A stretch of DNA of 64,000 bases. It comes from Fragilariopsis cylindrus CCMP1102 (Eukaryota; Bacillariophyta; Bacillariophyceae; Bacillariales; Bacillariaceae). Positions 44,496 to 55,616 of the stretch are shown here, in pieces. Both the position numbers and the translations under genes were made by a program. The stretch lies in contig FMBT01000333.1 in the NCBI GenBank assembly GCA_900095095.1, positions 186,001 to 250,000 on the forward strand, read 5' to 3'. The stretch's first letter is position 1. Each line of letters opens with the position of its first letter. The notes under the pieces are model-generated. The model was not told the origin of the DNA. It saw nothing but the letters and a program-made list of their open reading frames with translations, and searched no databases.

Positions 44496-46790
44496 ATGGA
44501 TTGTTCTAATACTGGTCGCGAACGTAATAATCACGATAATCCAGTACGTCGAAGTCATTGTCGTGATGAAAGCAATCATAGTCGTATTCTAGATGTTCGT
44601 TGTAGCAGCTTGAGTCAAAATAACAAAGAAACAAATGGTAATGAAAAAGGCACGAATAATAATAATAGCAGCGTTAAGAGCGCAAATAACAGTAACAATA
44701 ATAACAGCATAGCAATAAAAAGAAGAATTAAACCACCAAAAAGTATTCGAAAAACTTCGTTCTTTTCGAAAGAACGATTTTGTTTTATTAAAATTCGTAA
44801 CAATCATGATTCTTTTCGTTTTGTTCATTTCGGTTGTGTTGTAGTCGTAATGACGAAAATCCTACCTCCTATCTTTTACCGGCATTTCGCGCCAAAATTA
44901 CCGCCATATTTACGTGTTAATTTTGAATCACTAGTCATTCATGAGTGAAAAGGTATTTATGGGGAGGCATGTTTGGGCTCACAAAATAGACAAGTGGAAC
45001 TAATTTTTCCAAACTCATTTATTTTTTTCCTATACAAGAAGACAATACTGGACCATAATATACTACTTTTAAAAAGTTGGTGAAATTTTTTATTTTTTAA
45101 TAAATATATGTATTGATCCTTATTATCAATGTTCACGAAAACTACAATAGTATTCCATTAATATTATTATGGCCTGGATTAATGATAAATAATTTACAGA
45201 AATGTTGGAATTTAGCTGAGAATAACAATAGCGACGTAGAAGAAGAAGAAGAATCTTTGCTATCAAAAATTAATACCATTCGCCGAATCAAAAATAATAA
45301 TAGTAATGTTCGTATGAATGATACTAACGAGGACGATGATGCGAATCGTCGACTGTTTCAGGACTGTGTAAGTGCCATGGTATAAGGGGAACGTCAAATC
45401 CAATACTGCATTCTAACATTTGTGCCGTTTTAATTTGTGTATATTGTCTCTTTTTTAGACGCAAGCAGCTTTAACAGATTCTCGAGCAGGAGTATTTTTA
45501 TACGGATATACAAAAAAGAATAAAGTGATTCCATACAAGTACGATGAAGTTTATTTTTTGGATATAGTAAAAACAGTGATGGCAGATCTATATCAGCATC
45601 TGCTGCAAAAAAAATTTCCACGATTTGTGATATAGACGTGATACGAATTGTGGAAGCAAATATTCTTACTACTGGTCATCAAGAAGCAATAAAAGAGTGT
45701 ACTGATTTTTTCAAACAGTACGGCACTGGTACAATATTACAAAATAGTGGTAGCAGTATCATTGCTGATAATAATAAATCAAATAATCTTGCTACTGCAG
45801 GACGCTTCGGTAATATTAATAGCGTTTCTTCTCCTAATCACTCGCTTACTTCTCCTTCTTCTCAAGATGCAACGGTAGGCAGTAACAATGTGTGCATCGA
45901 GCGAAACAAAAACGTTAATACTCACCATGGACCTTTATCACCCTCTTCTTGGTCGTCTAACGATGTCGCTAAGAATAGCAACAGCACTACCGATAATACT
46001 TCTACTTCTTCTACTACTACTTGTCCTACGATCAATGATCATATGGAACTGTTTCTTGAATCAATGAATCAATCTGCCAAGAGTCGTCGTCGTCTACTAA
46101 TCAATAGTGACGATATTGCTTCTTATGTTGAAGAGGTGGAAGAGAAGGATAAGAACGGGAATGGAGACGAGAATGCTAAAGGAAAAGCAACGGAAGATGA
46201 CGATACAACTGATGACTTATCCTCATCCGTAACAGTCGACGATACCACGAAAAAGGATTTGAAAACAAATACTCAATTACTCGATACTGATGATTCATAT
46301 GCAAAAGCAGTCGACGATACGCAGAATGTTCTTGGAACTAATCAATCCCTCCCTACTGACTCTTTTGAAAACACTGATTTACTAAACCACGAAGAATACG
46401 ACGATGGTGATACCATTCTTGTTCCTGCGATTATGAATAACAAAACCGAGAAAGAAGTTCTTATTTGGCGCGCACCAATAAGTAGGAATAGAAATGATAG
46501 CAAAAAGAAGATAAAGAAGATTTGTGGTCGTAATACAATAGGAAAACCATGGACCAACTATCAATGGACAATATGAGAAAACTTTTAATGAATCGTACGT
46601 CGAAACAAATATTAAATTATAAATTATGCAACTCATACTTTTGAGAAACGAGCAACAACGAATACACGATTCGACATACTCCAGCGATAAAGCTGACATC
46701 ATTATTAGACCATCATCGAGTGAAGGATCCCAATATGCTCGAAGATGTTCAGCGTCGTGCGGCAGCATAGTCAAACAAGGGCTTTAATGA
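44496..46790 (+). other. degraded or unresolved multi-exon gene, function unknown
   Basis: Several separate frames look coding but do not join simply: 44496-44948 (MDCSNTGRERNNHDNPVRRS onward), 45113-45385 (acidic, ending RRLFQDC), 45638-46576 (Ser/Thr/Asn-rich, with HQEAIKECTDFFKQYGTGTI near its start) and short pieces after 46552 (MDQLSMDNMRKLLMNRTSKQ and LDHHRVKDPNMLEDVQRRAA). A plausible intron runs from GTAAGT at about 45367 to TTTTTTAG at 45459, giving RLFQDC-TQAALTDSRAG. Other joins need frame changes I cannot explain by splicing. It could be a host pseudogene or a gene with poor sequence. No family is recognised. Confidence 0.35.
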
Positions 46791-46917
46791 ATTATTGCAA
46801 TTAATAATATAATATGAAATAATTCATGACATTAAATCGTCAATGGTACAGTAGTCGCATTGTTCATGGTAAAATCAAGGGCTTTAATGAGATATTGCCT
46901 TAAATAATATTATATTT

Positions 46918-47295
46918 GTAACTAGTATTTCTTCTATTTAAAGAACTACTAGTTTAGTCCCACTTCAATTTCTGATAAAGTGACAAAAAAGTCGTTGTAA
47001 TCATCAGTGGAACTCCGCGGGCATTCGTCGCGCTCCTTATATGCCCCATGTTGAACACGACGGAGAGCAAAGCGAGAAGTACAAAGCCGAACGCTGTAAT
47101 TAATATTTCTTCTATTAAAAGAACTACTAGTTCAGTCCCACTTCAAGTTCTGATCGAAAAGTGTTAAGTGATTTTATACAGCAAAGCGAGAAGTACAAAG
47201 CCGAACGCTGTAATTAATATTTCTTCTATTAAAAGAACTACTAGTTTAGTCCCACTTCAAGTTCTGATCGAAAAGTGTTAAGTGATTTTATATAT
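46918..47295. repeat. tandem repeat, 114-bp unit, two full copies plus a diverged partial one
   Basis: GCAAAGCGAGAAGTACAAAG starts full copies at 47067 and 47181, nearly identical over the unit (with AAAGAACTACTAGTT and CTGATCGAAAAGTG inside). An older partial copy from about 46918 shares ATTTCTTCTATT and AGTCCCACTTCAA. Confidence 0.9.
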
Positions 47296-47683
47296 CATTT
47301 TTTTAACAAGACATTACAACTACTTTCATACCTCATTATTTTAATTATATTACTTTCGTGGTGAAATCGAGGGCTCTAATGAAATATTGCCACTTGCACA
47401 TACAGTACAGTAGTACAGTACTACAGTTTGCATCTTTTACAGCAGAAGCGCATCATCAATTCTCCTTCTCCTGCGGTACGTTCGTTGGTGTTCGAATTAC
47501 CTAATATTATTACTACCATAACTATTTTACATTTAACGTCAGAGCGTTCAAATTACCGTATTCAATCATCTTTCAACTGCATTTAGAGCAATGATACTAC
47601 ATGCTCCACTGTATCATGCATACAGCTATCCTTTTATTATTTATTAGACTCCTCTAGACTCCTTCTGTACTGTGCATATTCTT

Positions 47684-47865
47684 AAAATAGAAGTTATTCA
47701 CATTTCATCGCGCTCCAGCCTATACTACATTGCGCTTATTTAGAAAACCATTGAACCGGGACTTTTGTGCCATCGTAAAATAGAAGATATCGTCACATTT
47801 CATCGCGCTCCAGCCTATATTACATTGCGCTTATTTAGAAAAACAACCTTGAACCGATTCATAAA
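47684..47865. repeat. direct repeat, two copies 93 bp apart
   Basis: AAAATAGAAG, CACATTTCATCGCGCTCC and ACATTGCGCTTATTTAGAAA recur in the same order from 47684 and from 47777. Confidence 0.88.
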
Positions 47866-48311
47866 TTCATGATCTCACGTAGGACCTGGTACTTTGTCTA
47901 CGATGATGGTCGATGAAAAACATTTGAAAATGAGATGAAATAATATGAAAAATCATCAATTCATTGTTTTTCACATCTTCTTTTAAACTCTCACAAAACT
48001 CAATCATCAAAATATAATCAATATCTAACAAATAATAAAGTAAGTTCTATTTGGCTTGATTGCGATATTGACATCGCTATGCTATGTTGCATGATGATGT
48101 GTTATGCCATGTGGAATCACAATTACAGTACATACCATTCTAATTAGATTGATTTATTCGCCTATACATCGACGATGAAACGATCGCATAAACAACTGAA
48201 CGCAATGACGATAATGGTAATGAAAACATGTTTTACTCATTTTCTTTGCTTTGTTATCTTTTCCAACACATGTTCCACCACCTGCTATACCATACAAATC
48301 GAGATCAGATC

Positions 48312-49322
48312 ATGAATATTCTTCTTGGCCTTCTTTATCTCGTTTGTGCAGCTATGTCATCGACGGCAAGCTATTTTGATGGGGGAGATATTGCTAAATG
48401 TGTTGACGGCACTGAAGTGTCTAGGGATGATTGCTTAGCTGGTGCTCTCGATGTTACTACAAAAGCACTCTCTTTCAATAGTGTTTTTCCAGTAGCTCAG
48501 GATTTTCAATGCGGCTGCTTTATTTGGTACGGGTATTATACTATGGCTTATTTCAAGGATCCAGATTCTAAAGACTGTAATGCTTACTCTGACACAGGTT
48601 TTGCAAGCTCTAATGGTTGGAGTGCAAATGTTGTCTGTCAGCATCCTTCATTGAATCCTGTCGATCTTGGAACTGCAGGTAGCTTTGCAATCCTGACAAA
48701 GTCAGGAGTGACAACCACGGGTACAACCTCGGTGATCGGACACATGGGAACGAGTCCTATTGCTCAAACTGCTCTTACTGGATTCGCATTGACTTTGACC
48801 GGTGACCATTCTACATCCTCTATGGTCACAGGCAATGTATATGCCGCTGATCATGCAGCTCCCACTCCTACCATGATGACCACCGCTATTTACGACATGG
48901 AAGCTGCCTACACTGATGCTGCCGGTCGAGCAGGTCCGGGTTCAGTCACTGTTGGGCTGGGTCTCGCTGGTGACATCTCAGGATTGACACTTGTGTCAGG
49001 AATTTACAAGTGGTCCACAACTGTCAAATTCGACACCACCCTCACCTTCACCGGTACCTCCACTGATGTATGGATCATGCAGATCGCTGGAACCTTTACC
49101 GCTGGACCCAGTGCAAGAGTCATCCTTGCAGAAGGTGCTAAGGCTGAAAACATCTATTGGGCAATTGCTGATGTGGTTGCCTTTGACGATGGTTCCCACG
49201 GGGAAGGTATCTTTCTTGCCAAGACCATGATCTCATTTAACGAAGGAAGCAGTCTATATGGAGCAGCATTTGCCCAGACTGCGGTCACGATGATTTCTAC
49301 TGACATCGTAGGCGCATTGTAA
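48312..49322 (+). CDS. ice-binding protein (DUF3494 family), secreted, with Cys-rich N-terminal extension
   Basis: I start at the ATG at 48312 (MNILLGLLYLVCAAMSSTAS), a typical signal peptide; the 28 in-frame codons upstream are unlikely to be used. The protein is 336 residues. Residues about 20-112 form a Cys-containing extension (KCVDGTEVSRDDCLAG, FQCGCFIWYGYY) not found in the short sea-ice forms I know. The ice-binding fold covers about 116-336: VDLGTAGSFAILTKSGVT, then TGNVYAADHAAPTPTMM, then SGLTLVSGIYKWSTTVKF, then DVWIMQIAGTF, IYWAIADVVAF and GEGIFLAKTMISFN. This is the beta-solenoid family that binds ice and inhibits recrystallisation. The diatom genes are believed to come from bacteria or fungi by transfer. 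Codon choice in the domain (CTC, ACC, ATC, GGT) looks less AT-biased than in nearby genes. Confidence 0.95.
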   Translation: MNILLGLLYLVCAAMSSTASYFDGGDIAKCVDGTEVSRDDCLAGALDVTTKALSFNSVFPVAQDFQCGCFIWYGYYTMAYFKDPDSKDCNAYSDTGFASSNGWSANVVCQHPSLNPVDLGTAGSFAILTKSGVTTTGTTSVIGHMGTSPIAQTALTGFALTLTGDHSTSSMVTGNVYAADHAAPTPTMMTTAIYDMEAAYTDAAGRAGPGSVTVGLGLAGDISGLTLVSGIYKWSTTVKFDTTLTFTGTSTDVWIMQIAGTFTAGPSARVILAEGAKAENIYWAIADVVAFDDGSHGEGIFLAKTMISFNEGSSLYGAAFAQTAVTMISTDIVGAL

Positions 49323-50149
49323 ACGTAAACTCTTGATTTTAAGATACAACATATACATATACATATACGTATACATAAATGCCAATCCAAAGATGATGAT
49401 GATGATGATGATGAAAGACGAGTAATAATGAATACTAATACATACCCAACAAATCACACCTTCAACTACTACATATTCCATTTAAAGTAATAATTATAAT
49501 AATAACACGACAATTGATTCACTTTATTAATTTGTATTTATATTTTATTCGTAATTATATTCATATTCGTATTGATTTTGTATTTGTATTAATATTCGTC
49601 TTTCTCATCAAATTCGAATTTGTATTGATACTATATTTGTATTTATATTTCTATTTGTCGTTCCCCTCTGTGAAAACCAAGACAATAATTCTCATAATTA
49701 GTTGTCGTCGTCGTCGTCGTCGACGTCGACGTTACTATACGATGTTGGATGTATTATCCAATATCGTTCTCGTATAATATTACTAAGCTATATGCTGCCG
49801 GTATATACAGCAGCATCAAAATTTTCAAATGGAAATCGGCAATACGTCATCAAGGTATACGAATTGTTCTCAAATGGAATCACGTTATTAGGTGCACCAC
49901 GTAGTGGCTTAGAAACGTTAGGAAAAGAAATTGATTACTGTTAACTTTTACCGACTCGTATAGTTAGACAGATTATCAATCATGCCTGTTCCTTCTTTAT
50001 TGAGGATCCTCGCAGAAGCAAAAAGAAGCGCATCAAGACAACTACGGTCGTTTCTACGTTTGACAGAACCGAGACTGCAGATTCATCGATTAAGCCGAAA
50101 GAACCGCTAGGTCAAAAAAGTACGTCGTCATACTGGGAAACAGAGCAAT
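49323..50149. other. intergenic, no gene recognised
   Basis: Contains ACATATACATATACATATAC and GATGATGATGATG simple repeats, a TTGTATTTGTATT-rich stretch (49550-49665) and a GTCGTCGTCGTCG tract at 49703. A frame at 49702-49944 and another from 49983 look weakly coding but have no domain; they may be remains of the gene whose end lies at 50899. Confidence 0.4.
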
Positions 50150-50581
50150 ATGGGCCTAGAAAGCGTAGAAAACCGTTTTGGCAGACCGATAACAACAGCA
50201 ATGGTAATATACCGATACGATAATGACATCGCCTTTAACAAAAGCCCTATACTAGTAGCTAGAAATAAAGTTGCACAATCAAGACCACCAAGAACTAAAC
50301 AAGCAAAGACAAGTAAGAAATCTAGAATAACATCAATAGCAACAGTACAAAAATATGTGGAGAAAAAACTAACTACATCTACAGCAGCAACAAAAATGAA
50401 TATCGTTGCGAAAACAAAGACAAAAATATATAAGGCAGCAGGAACGAAAAAAAACGAAAGCATCAATAGAAATTAGGGATACTGCAGTAGATAGAAAACC
50501 TACTCCAACACAACAACTTTTACAACAGGAACAACAGCAAAAAAGGGATGTGTACTTCGTAGTGATCCAAATCAGAAATTG

Positions 50582-50899
50582 ATGGGATGGGTAAAGCGTC
50601 AACGAAATAATCGACGTGTAGGTAAATTATGTCAAAAGAAAATTGACGAATTAGACCAATTCAGTTTTGTATGGCATCGAACCAATCATGCATGGGATGC
50701 TAAATACAATATGTTAGTAGAATACCAAAAGAAATTCGGTCATTGTACTGTTCCTTCGGAGACTTTCTATCTTCCATTATCTGGGTGGATAAACCGCCAG
50801 AAGCATCTCTACCGTAGTAGACACGAATTCAAATACTTGACACCTGATGATCGTACTGAGGCATTACAAAAAATTCCTGGCTGGTCTTGGGAAATCTGA
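50582..50899 (+). CDS. helicase-associated (HA) domain protein, 3' part
   Basis: It reads MGWVKRQRNNRRVGKLCQKK, then FSFVWHRTNHAWDAKYNMLV, then EYQKKFGHCTVPSE and LSGWINRQKHL: the end of one HA unit and a whole second one. The frame is open upstream from about 50486 (GCVLRSDPNQKL precedes the ATG), so the true start is probably earlier. A Lys/Thr-rich frame at 50150-50476 lies in the same phase but is separated by two TAG codons; an intron or decay could explain this. The stop is TGA, followed within 6 bp by a duplicated copy of GGCATTACAAAAAATTCCTG (one A longer). No helicase core is present. Confidence 0.6.
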   Translation: MGWVKRQRNNRRVGKLCQKKIDELDQFSFVWHRTNHAWDAKYNMLVEYQKKFGHCTVPSETFYLPLSGWINRQKHLYRSRHEFKYLTPDDRTEALQKIPGWSWEI

Positions 50900-50922
50900 G
50901 GCATTACAAAAAAATTCCTGAC

Positions 50923-51318
50923 AGATATATCATAGGAGTTTAATGCTGGGTAAAAGTGAGTACTTTATTTATTATCATATTATAACAAAACTTATCCTTA
51001 AAAGTGCACGTTAAAAACATCCAGTATAATAACTTTAATATTACCTTGTATGCATAGTCTCATTACATACTATAGGTCCTACCAGGATATTCGTACTGCT
51101 CAAAAGATATGATATGTTGTTCATTCGATCGACGTTAATTTCGACTGATTGATCGACATCCGGTCAAGATGTTACAGTGAACTACTACACTGCCAAAAAC
51201 TATTGCTTATTATCCTAACAATTAATAACCAGTCTGTCTACAGTATTATATTGATACAAAATGATCGTCGGATTAGTCTTTCGCGAAAACGAACGAAATC
51301 GGACCAAAACAATTGTAT
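50923..51318. repeat. dispersed ~400-bp repeat, copy A
   Basis: It matches 57811-58218 in the same orientation, from AGATATATCATAGGAGTTTA to AAACAATTGTAT, with scattered substitutions and small indels. It begins 24 bp after the stop of the HA-domain frame. No coding sequence or terminal inverted repeats are seen. Confidence 0.92.
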
Positions 51319-51387
51319 GTACTAGTATACGGTACTAGTTGTAGTATCCTTGTATGCGTTTTGGATCTTTGTTTACAAAACACTTAA

Positions 51388-51540
51388 CTCCAGCGAGCGC
51401 CAAGTGAGCGCGCGCTTCTGTCGTAGGAATTATTAATCGATAAAAGCGCGTTGAACTCGGTCGGATCGTTCTTTTGAAGTCCCCTTTCTCTTTTTTCGTC
51501 CCCAAACTACAATCTTTTTTCGTCCCCAAACTACAATCTT
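51388..51540 (+). repeat. left arm of an inverted-repeat pair around the PDZ-like gene
   Basis: It starts CTCCAGCGAGCGCCAAGTGA and goes on with GCGCGCGCT, GATAAAAGCGCGTTGAAC and TTTTTTCGTCCCCAAACTAC, the last phrase being duplicated in tandem here. It matches the reverse complement of 53626-53813. Its tip resembles the CTTCCTCCAGCG end of the element at 17096, but the CTTC part is altered. Confidence 0.82.
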
Positions 51541-51760
51541 TTTTCTTCACGTTTGTTTTGTTGCTGGTTTTGGACCTAAAATAGAATTCATTTCATTGAT
51601 TGATTGTATTTTGTACATCCACACACATCTTAAGTTTTGTTGTCATCGTATATCATCACGACCTACAGTATTCAACCCCTAAACCGACTGCCAGTTCAGT
51701 CTCACATCATTGACACGACACGACGACGACGGGACGCGGAATACAATTTAAGATAGGATC

Positions 51761-52066
51761 ATGCAAACAATAATAAATAGAAATAATAATCGAAGTAGTG
51801 ATGACGGCGGTGGCGTCATCGTCGACGTCTTGACGTCTACGATTAAGACTGCGATTACGTTGTGTGTATTATTATTATTATGGGCTACCTACAGTTGTAC
51901 AAATACCGTAGTCGTATTGCAGTACATCATCAACCCCGTTGTTGTTGTAGTAGTAGTGGACGGTTTTTGTTATTCTGAAAGACGACGACACGTCATTATA
52001 CCTTCTTTCAATGATGACGCAATAAAGGGGAGAAGATTATTCAGTAGTAGTAGTAGTAGTAGGGCA

Positions 52067-52109
<43 letters not shown>

Positions 52110-53117
52110 ATAATAATAGTAAAATCAATTCAGTACTATTTGGCAGTAATAGTCTCAACGACGACGACAACGCTGACATCAAAATGGCGGCAGCAGATGA
52201 TAACAATGATACAACACGTATATTAAAAGAAAAAGCAGCAGAATTACGACGTGAAGTGAATGACTATGAAGAAATTAAAAATTTAAAAAGAAAAAAGATG
52301 GAAGAAATAAATCAAGAACTTCAGAACCAAAAAGATGACTTACGTCTGAGGTGCGTTTGCGTTTGCGTCGCATTGCGTTGTGATGTGATGTGATGTGATG
52401 GGATGCGATGGGATGCGATGGGATGGTACACACTACACGTACCACACTTACCTCTTCATACGAAAACTTCAACAGAAGGTAGTCGATGTTATTCAGTCTT
52501 CTTTTACTCACTTGATTTGTTTTTCTTTCTTCCTTTCTTTCATCTCGTAATGTTGTTGTTCTATCCTCTTTTTAAAAAAAAAGATATTCTGTTGAAATTC
52601 CTATATTAAAAGGTGATGGTATTGAGGTGATGGAACGTTGTGATTTTACACCAAGAATAAAACAACAACAGCAAAAGATGGCTGGTACTGATGCTGGAGA
52701 CGACGTAGAAGGCGGCGGCGATGGCAACACATCGCCAATATTATCACGATTATAGCAATTCAAGCACCATTACCATTAGGGATTATTCTAGGACAAGATA
52801 TTGTTGCAAACACTGGAGGAGGAGGATTAATAACAACAGTAGATGATTTAGCAGTTGATGGGAATGGTTCTGTTATAGGTGGTATACAAGTGGGTGATAT
52901 TGTTCGTGGTTGTACCGCATGTCAAAGTACAATGGAACAACCAACATGGCAATTAATACTGGGTGGTGTTGGACAACCAAAAACAACACGGATGATGTTT
53001 TCCTGTGATAATCAACCATTAGAAGAAATATTAACTGCAATATCATCGAATACTATGGATCCACAACAACGTTATGTATGGTTAGTTCTGGAACGAATAG
53101 AGAATAATATAGAATAA
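51761..53117 (+). CDS. PDZ-like protein, probably plastid-targeted, three exons
   Basis: Exons are 51761-52350, 52584-52684 and 52756-53117 (350 residues). Introns begin GTGCGT and GTACTG and end AAAG and ATAG; the joins give DDLRLR-YSVEIPILKGDG and KMA-AIQAPLPLGIILGQD, all in frame. The N-terminus has a hydrophobic signal segment (AITLCVLLLLWATYS) and then VVDGFCYSERRR. A Phe right after the likely cleavage site, followed by Arg- and Ser-rich sequence, fits the diatom plastid bipartite targeting signal. A Thr run (ACG repeat) and a short coiled-coil (LKEKAAELRREVNDYEEIKN) follow. Exon 3 has PLGIILGQDIVANTGGGGL and GSVIGGIQVGDIVRGC, the carboxylate-binding loop and second-strand pattern of a PDZ-like fold. 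The partner is unknown. The gene is bracketed by inverted repeats. Confidence 0.8.
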
Positions 53118-53625
53118 AAATAGAATCCAATTGATTGCATTACAGTAGAGTACAGTAGTGCTAGAGTTAGTACCATACAATTGGATGGAAATATGGTAAC
53201 AATAGCATAGTTCTTGAACAAATAGATGATTATATAGAATAGGACCAGCACCATTGAAAACCAGCCTCAATAATTAATAACATATAGAATTCAATAAGGA
53301 TCGTACCCAAAAAATACAATTGAGATGTTATCTGAAATAGAATGTATTACGTTATTTCATAGCTGATCACTTCTTGCATTGAATAGGTGCACGTGTGGTA
53401 CCACCAAAAGACTTCGATATGACTTCCTAATTGATTTTCCCACCTTGAAATTTCTGTTTCTTCACTTTCAATTTTATCTTCTTGGTCTGACCACTGCTGA
53501 TGTCTAGTAGCTTCATTGGCAACGTTATTGTTGGTCTTTTCCAAGATTTCCCAATATCTACCGGTAGTTATTTCTATTTTTGGCTAAAGCAAACCAGTAA
53601 CAAACCAACGTGAAGAAGAAAAAAA
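53118..53625. other. intergenic, no gene recognised
   Basis: The 3' flank of the PDZ-like gene. A phrase near its end (AGAATAATATAGAATA) recurs as ATTATATAGAATAGG at 53229. Minus-strand frames lack domains. Confidence 0.4.
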
Positions 53626-53813
53626 ATTGTAGTTTGGGGGACGAAAAAAAGAAAGGAGCTTTCGTCCACAACATTGAACATCTCCCAGTCGTAAACAAAG
53701 ATCCAAAAAGAACGCACACAAGTACTGAATCGACCGTGTTCAACGCGCTTTTATCGTGTAAATAATTCCCAGCGATAGCTAGCGCGCGCTCACTTGGCGC
53801 TCGCTGGAGGAAG
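53626..53813 (-). repeat. right arm of an inverted-repeat pair around the PDZ-like gene
   Basis: Read on the minus strand it begins CTTCCTCCAGCGAGCGCCAA and continues AGTGAGCGCGCGCT, GATAAAAGCGCGTTGAAC and, at its far end, CGTCCCCCAAACTAC, matching the left arm at 51388. It contains about 40 bp not present in the left arm. Its tip is identical to that of the element at 17096 for 16 bases (CTTCCTCCAGCGAGCG). Confidence 0.82.
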
Positions 53814-54284
53814 ATCCAAAACACAAGTTGATCCCCCTACATGAAAGTAAATTAAATTATTCCCCCTCCTTCCTACCCAATCTAAAAAAATCGAATAAAT
53901 AAAATGAAGGAATCGAATGAATCGAATGAATGAAAATCCATGATCACATGACATCAATTAGAAAACATCACAATTATTTTGACGACAACGACGACGACAA
54001 CGACGATCGTCACCACGATGACAATAAGTAACAGAAAAAGCACAAAGCACATAAGAAGTAATAAGATATAGGAGATAGGATTGATTGGCGTTCTCCCTTG
54101 CTGATGATATTAGAGTGGTCAAGCAAACAAGCAAGCAAACAAACAAACAAACAAACAAACAACCCCACTTTATTGAACAGTACAGTACAAGTACAGTAAT
54201 AAATGCTGGTGATAGCTATCCTTTCTGAGAATCCTTATATAGCATCCTATATTTCGTATCATATACTTTTATCTTTATTCACAA
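53814..54284. other. intergenic, simple repeats
   Basis: Holds GAATCGAATGAATCGAATGA words (53910-53935), an ACGACGACAACGACGA tract at 53984 and an (AAAC)n run at about 54134-54162. No gene is seen. Confidence 0.5.
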
Positions 54285-55145
54285 ATGCTGATGCTGGTAT
54301 TACTATTACCACCACGAATTATATTTTATTTATTATCCTATCATTTATTATTTCTGTCATTATTATTGTTGTGTTCGACAACATCTATACCAATAGTCGA
54401 AGTAGCAGCAGCAGCAACGACGTCTAATAATAATAATAATAATCTCGCAGCATTCGTCGTCGGACAAGTATTATCGTCGTCGTCTTTTATTACTTCGTCA
54501 AAGATTATGATGGACAAGAATAGTAATAGTATTAACGATAATAAAGCAGCAGTCAAAATCGAAGTCGAAGAAGAAGAAAAAGACAGTATGAATATTGTTC
54601 ATCGATTTGGTCAATTTATAATACCAAAAACAAATATATTTTGTTTATCACCAAATAAGATAGGTAGTATAGCCTTTGTTAATTTACGTCCAATTGTACC
54701 AGGACATGTCTTAGTGACAACACAACGTATTGTACCTCTTGTAGAAGATTTAACAGAAGAGGAATACTTGGATATGTGGTTATTGGTACGTCGTGTACAA
54801 ACTATATTAAAAGTTGCTTATCCAAAAACCACCGCATTTAATATTGCTGTCCAAGATGGGAAAGATGCCGGACAAAGTATAGCACATGTTCATGTACATA
54901 TATTACCACGTTCGTCCATGCAAGATGGTGATCCTTTTGGTGGTGAAAAAAATGATGAGATATATGAGAAATTAGAAAAATGGGCACCCACCACATTACT
55001 AGTAGATGAAAAACAACAAAAACAAAATAGTCAGAATAATTTGAATGTACCAAATGAGAATGAAAGAATTGATCGTACCGAAGAAATGATGACAAATGAA
55101 GCAACTAGGTATCGACAAATACTATCAGACTTGAAGAAAAAGTAG
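54285..55145 (+). CDS. FHIT-like HIT-family diadenosine polyphosphate hydrolase
   Basis: A 286-residue frame. The HIT domain covers about residues 105-225: HRFGQFIIPKTNIFCLSPNK, AFVNLRPIVPGHVLVTTQRI, AFNIAVQDGKDAGQSIAH and the catalytic triad HVHVHILPR (His201, 203, 205). FVNLRPIVPGHVL, VQDGKDAGQ and NDEIYEKLEKW after the triad are the FHIT-branch hallmarks, so Ap3A-type hydrolase activity is expected. The extended N-terminus (MLMLVLLLPPRIIFYLLSYH) is strongly hydrophobic and could be a signal or organelle-targeting segment. If translation starts at the later Met (MMDKNSN, codon at about 54507), the protein would be cytosolic and closer to the usual FHIT length. Confidence 0.92.
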   Translation: MLMLVLLLPPRIIFYLLSYHLLFLSLLLLCSTTSIPIVEVAAAATTSNNNNNNLAAFVVGQVLSSSSFITSSKIMMDKNSNSINDNKAAVKIEVEEEEKDSMNIVHRFGQFIIPKTNIFCLSPNKIGSIAFVNLRPIVPGHVLVTTQRIVPLVEDLTEEEYLDMWLLVRRVQTILKVAYPKTTAFNIAVQDGKDAGQSIAHVHVHILPRSSMQDGDPFGGEKNDEIYEKLEKWAPTTLLVDEKQQKQNSQNNLNVPNENERIDRTEEMMTNEATRYRQILSDLKKK

Positions 55146-55616
55146 TAAAGGACCCATCAGTATCTCAAACAAAACAAAAATAAAAATAATCAATATATTA
55201 CTGTAGTGAACTAAATCTGTTATTAAGGACAGGACAAAACAAAACGTCCATGACTATCTTAATACGTTATATTGAAGTTTCTAAATTTTCTCAACTTACA
55301 GTAGTAGGTAGAGGTGCGCTGGAAATGTAACTATAAGCGTATCGCTCCAAGCTTATATTATCCAACCTACTACCATAAGCTGCTGTGATATGATGTCGCA
55401 TTCCTAATAGTTTTTGATTGATTGGGATTTTCGTCACAATCGTACGTGTGCTTCCTTCTTGTCGTTGTCGTCTCTGGAATATTTTTTTTCTTTTTCTTTT
55501 TCAACAACATATTATTCGAATATTTATTTCATTGTTAGTTTTGATTTTCTAATGAACGGATATACATAATATCAAAGTCTCTTTTTTTTAAATGATAGTA
55601 GTTGTATCAGAATTAG
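55146..55616. other. intergenic, no gene recognised
   Basis: The 3' flank of the HIT gene. Nothing recognisable. Confidence 0.4.

Larger units (their letters stand above)
46791..48311. other. repeat-rich intergenic stretch
   Basis: AGGGCTTTAATGA recurs at about 46778 and 46877, with a weaker form near 47373. The two tandem arrays listed separately lie here. The end is probably the leader of the ice-binding protein gene. No gene is seen. Confidence 0.5.

Noticed and set aside
47480-47500. GTTCGAATT as a tRNA B-box
   Set aside because: No matching A-box or cloverleaf arms around it; no tRNA could be folded by eye anywhere in the window.
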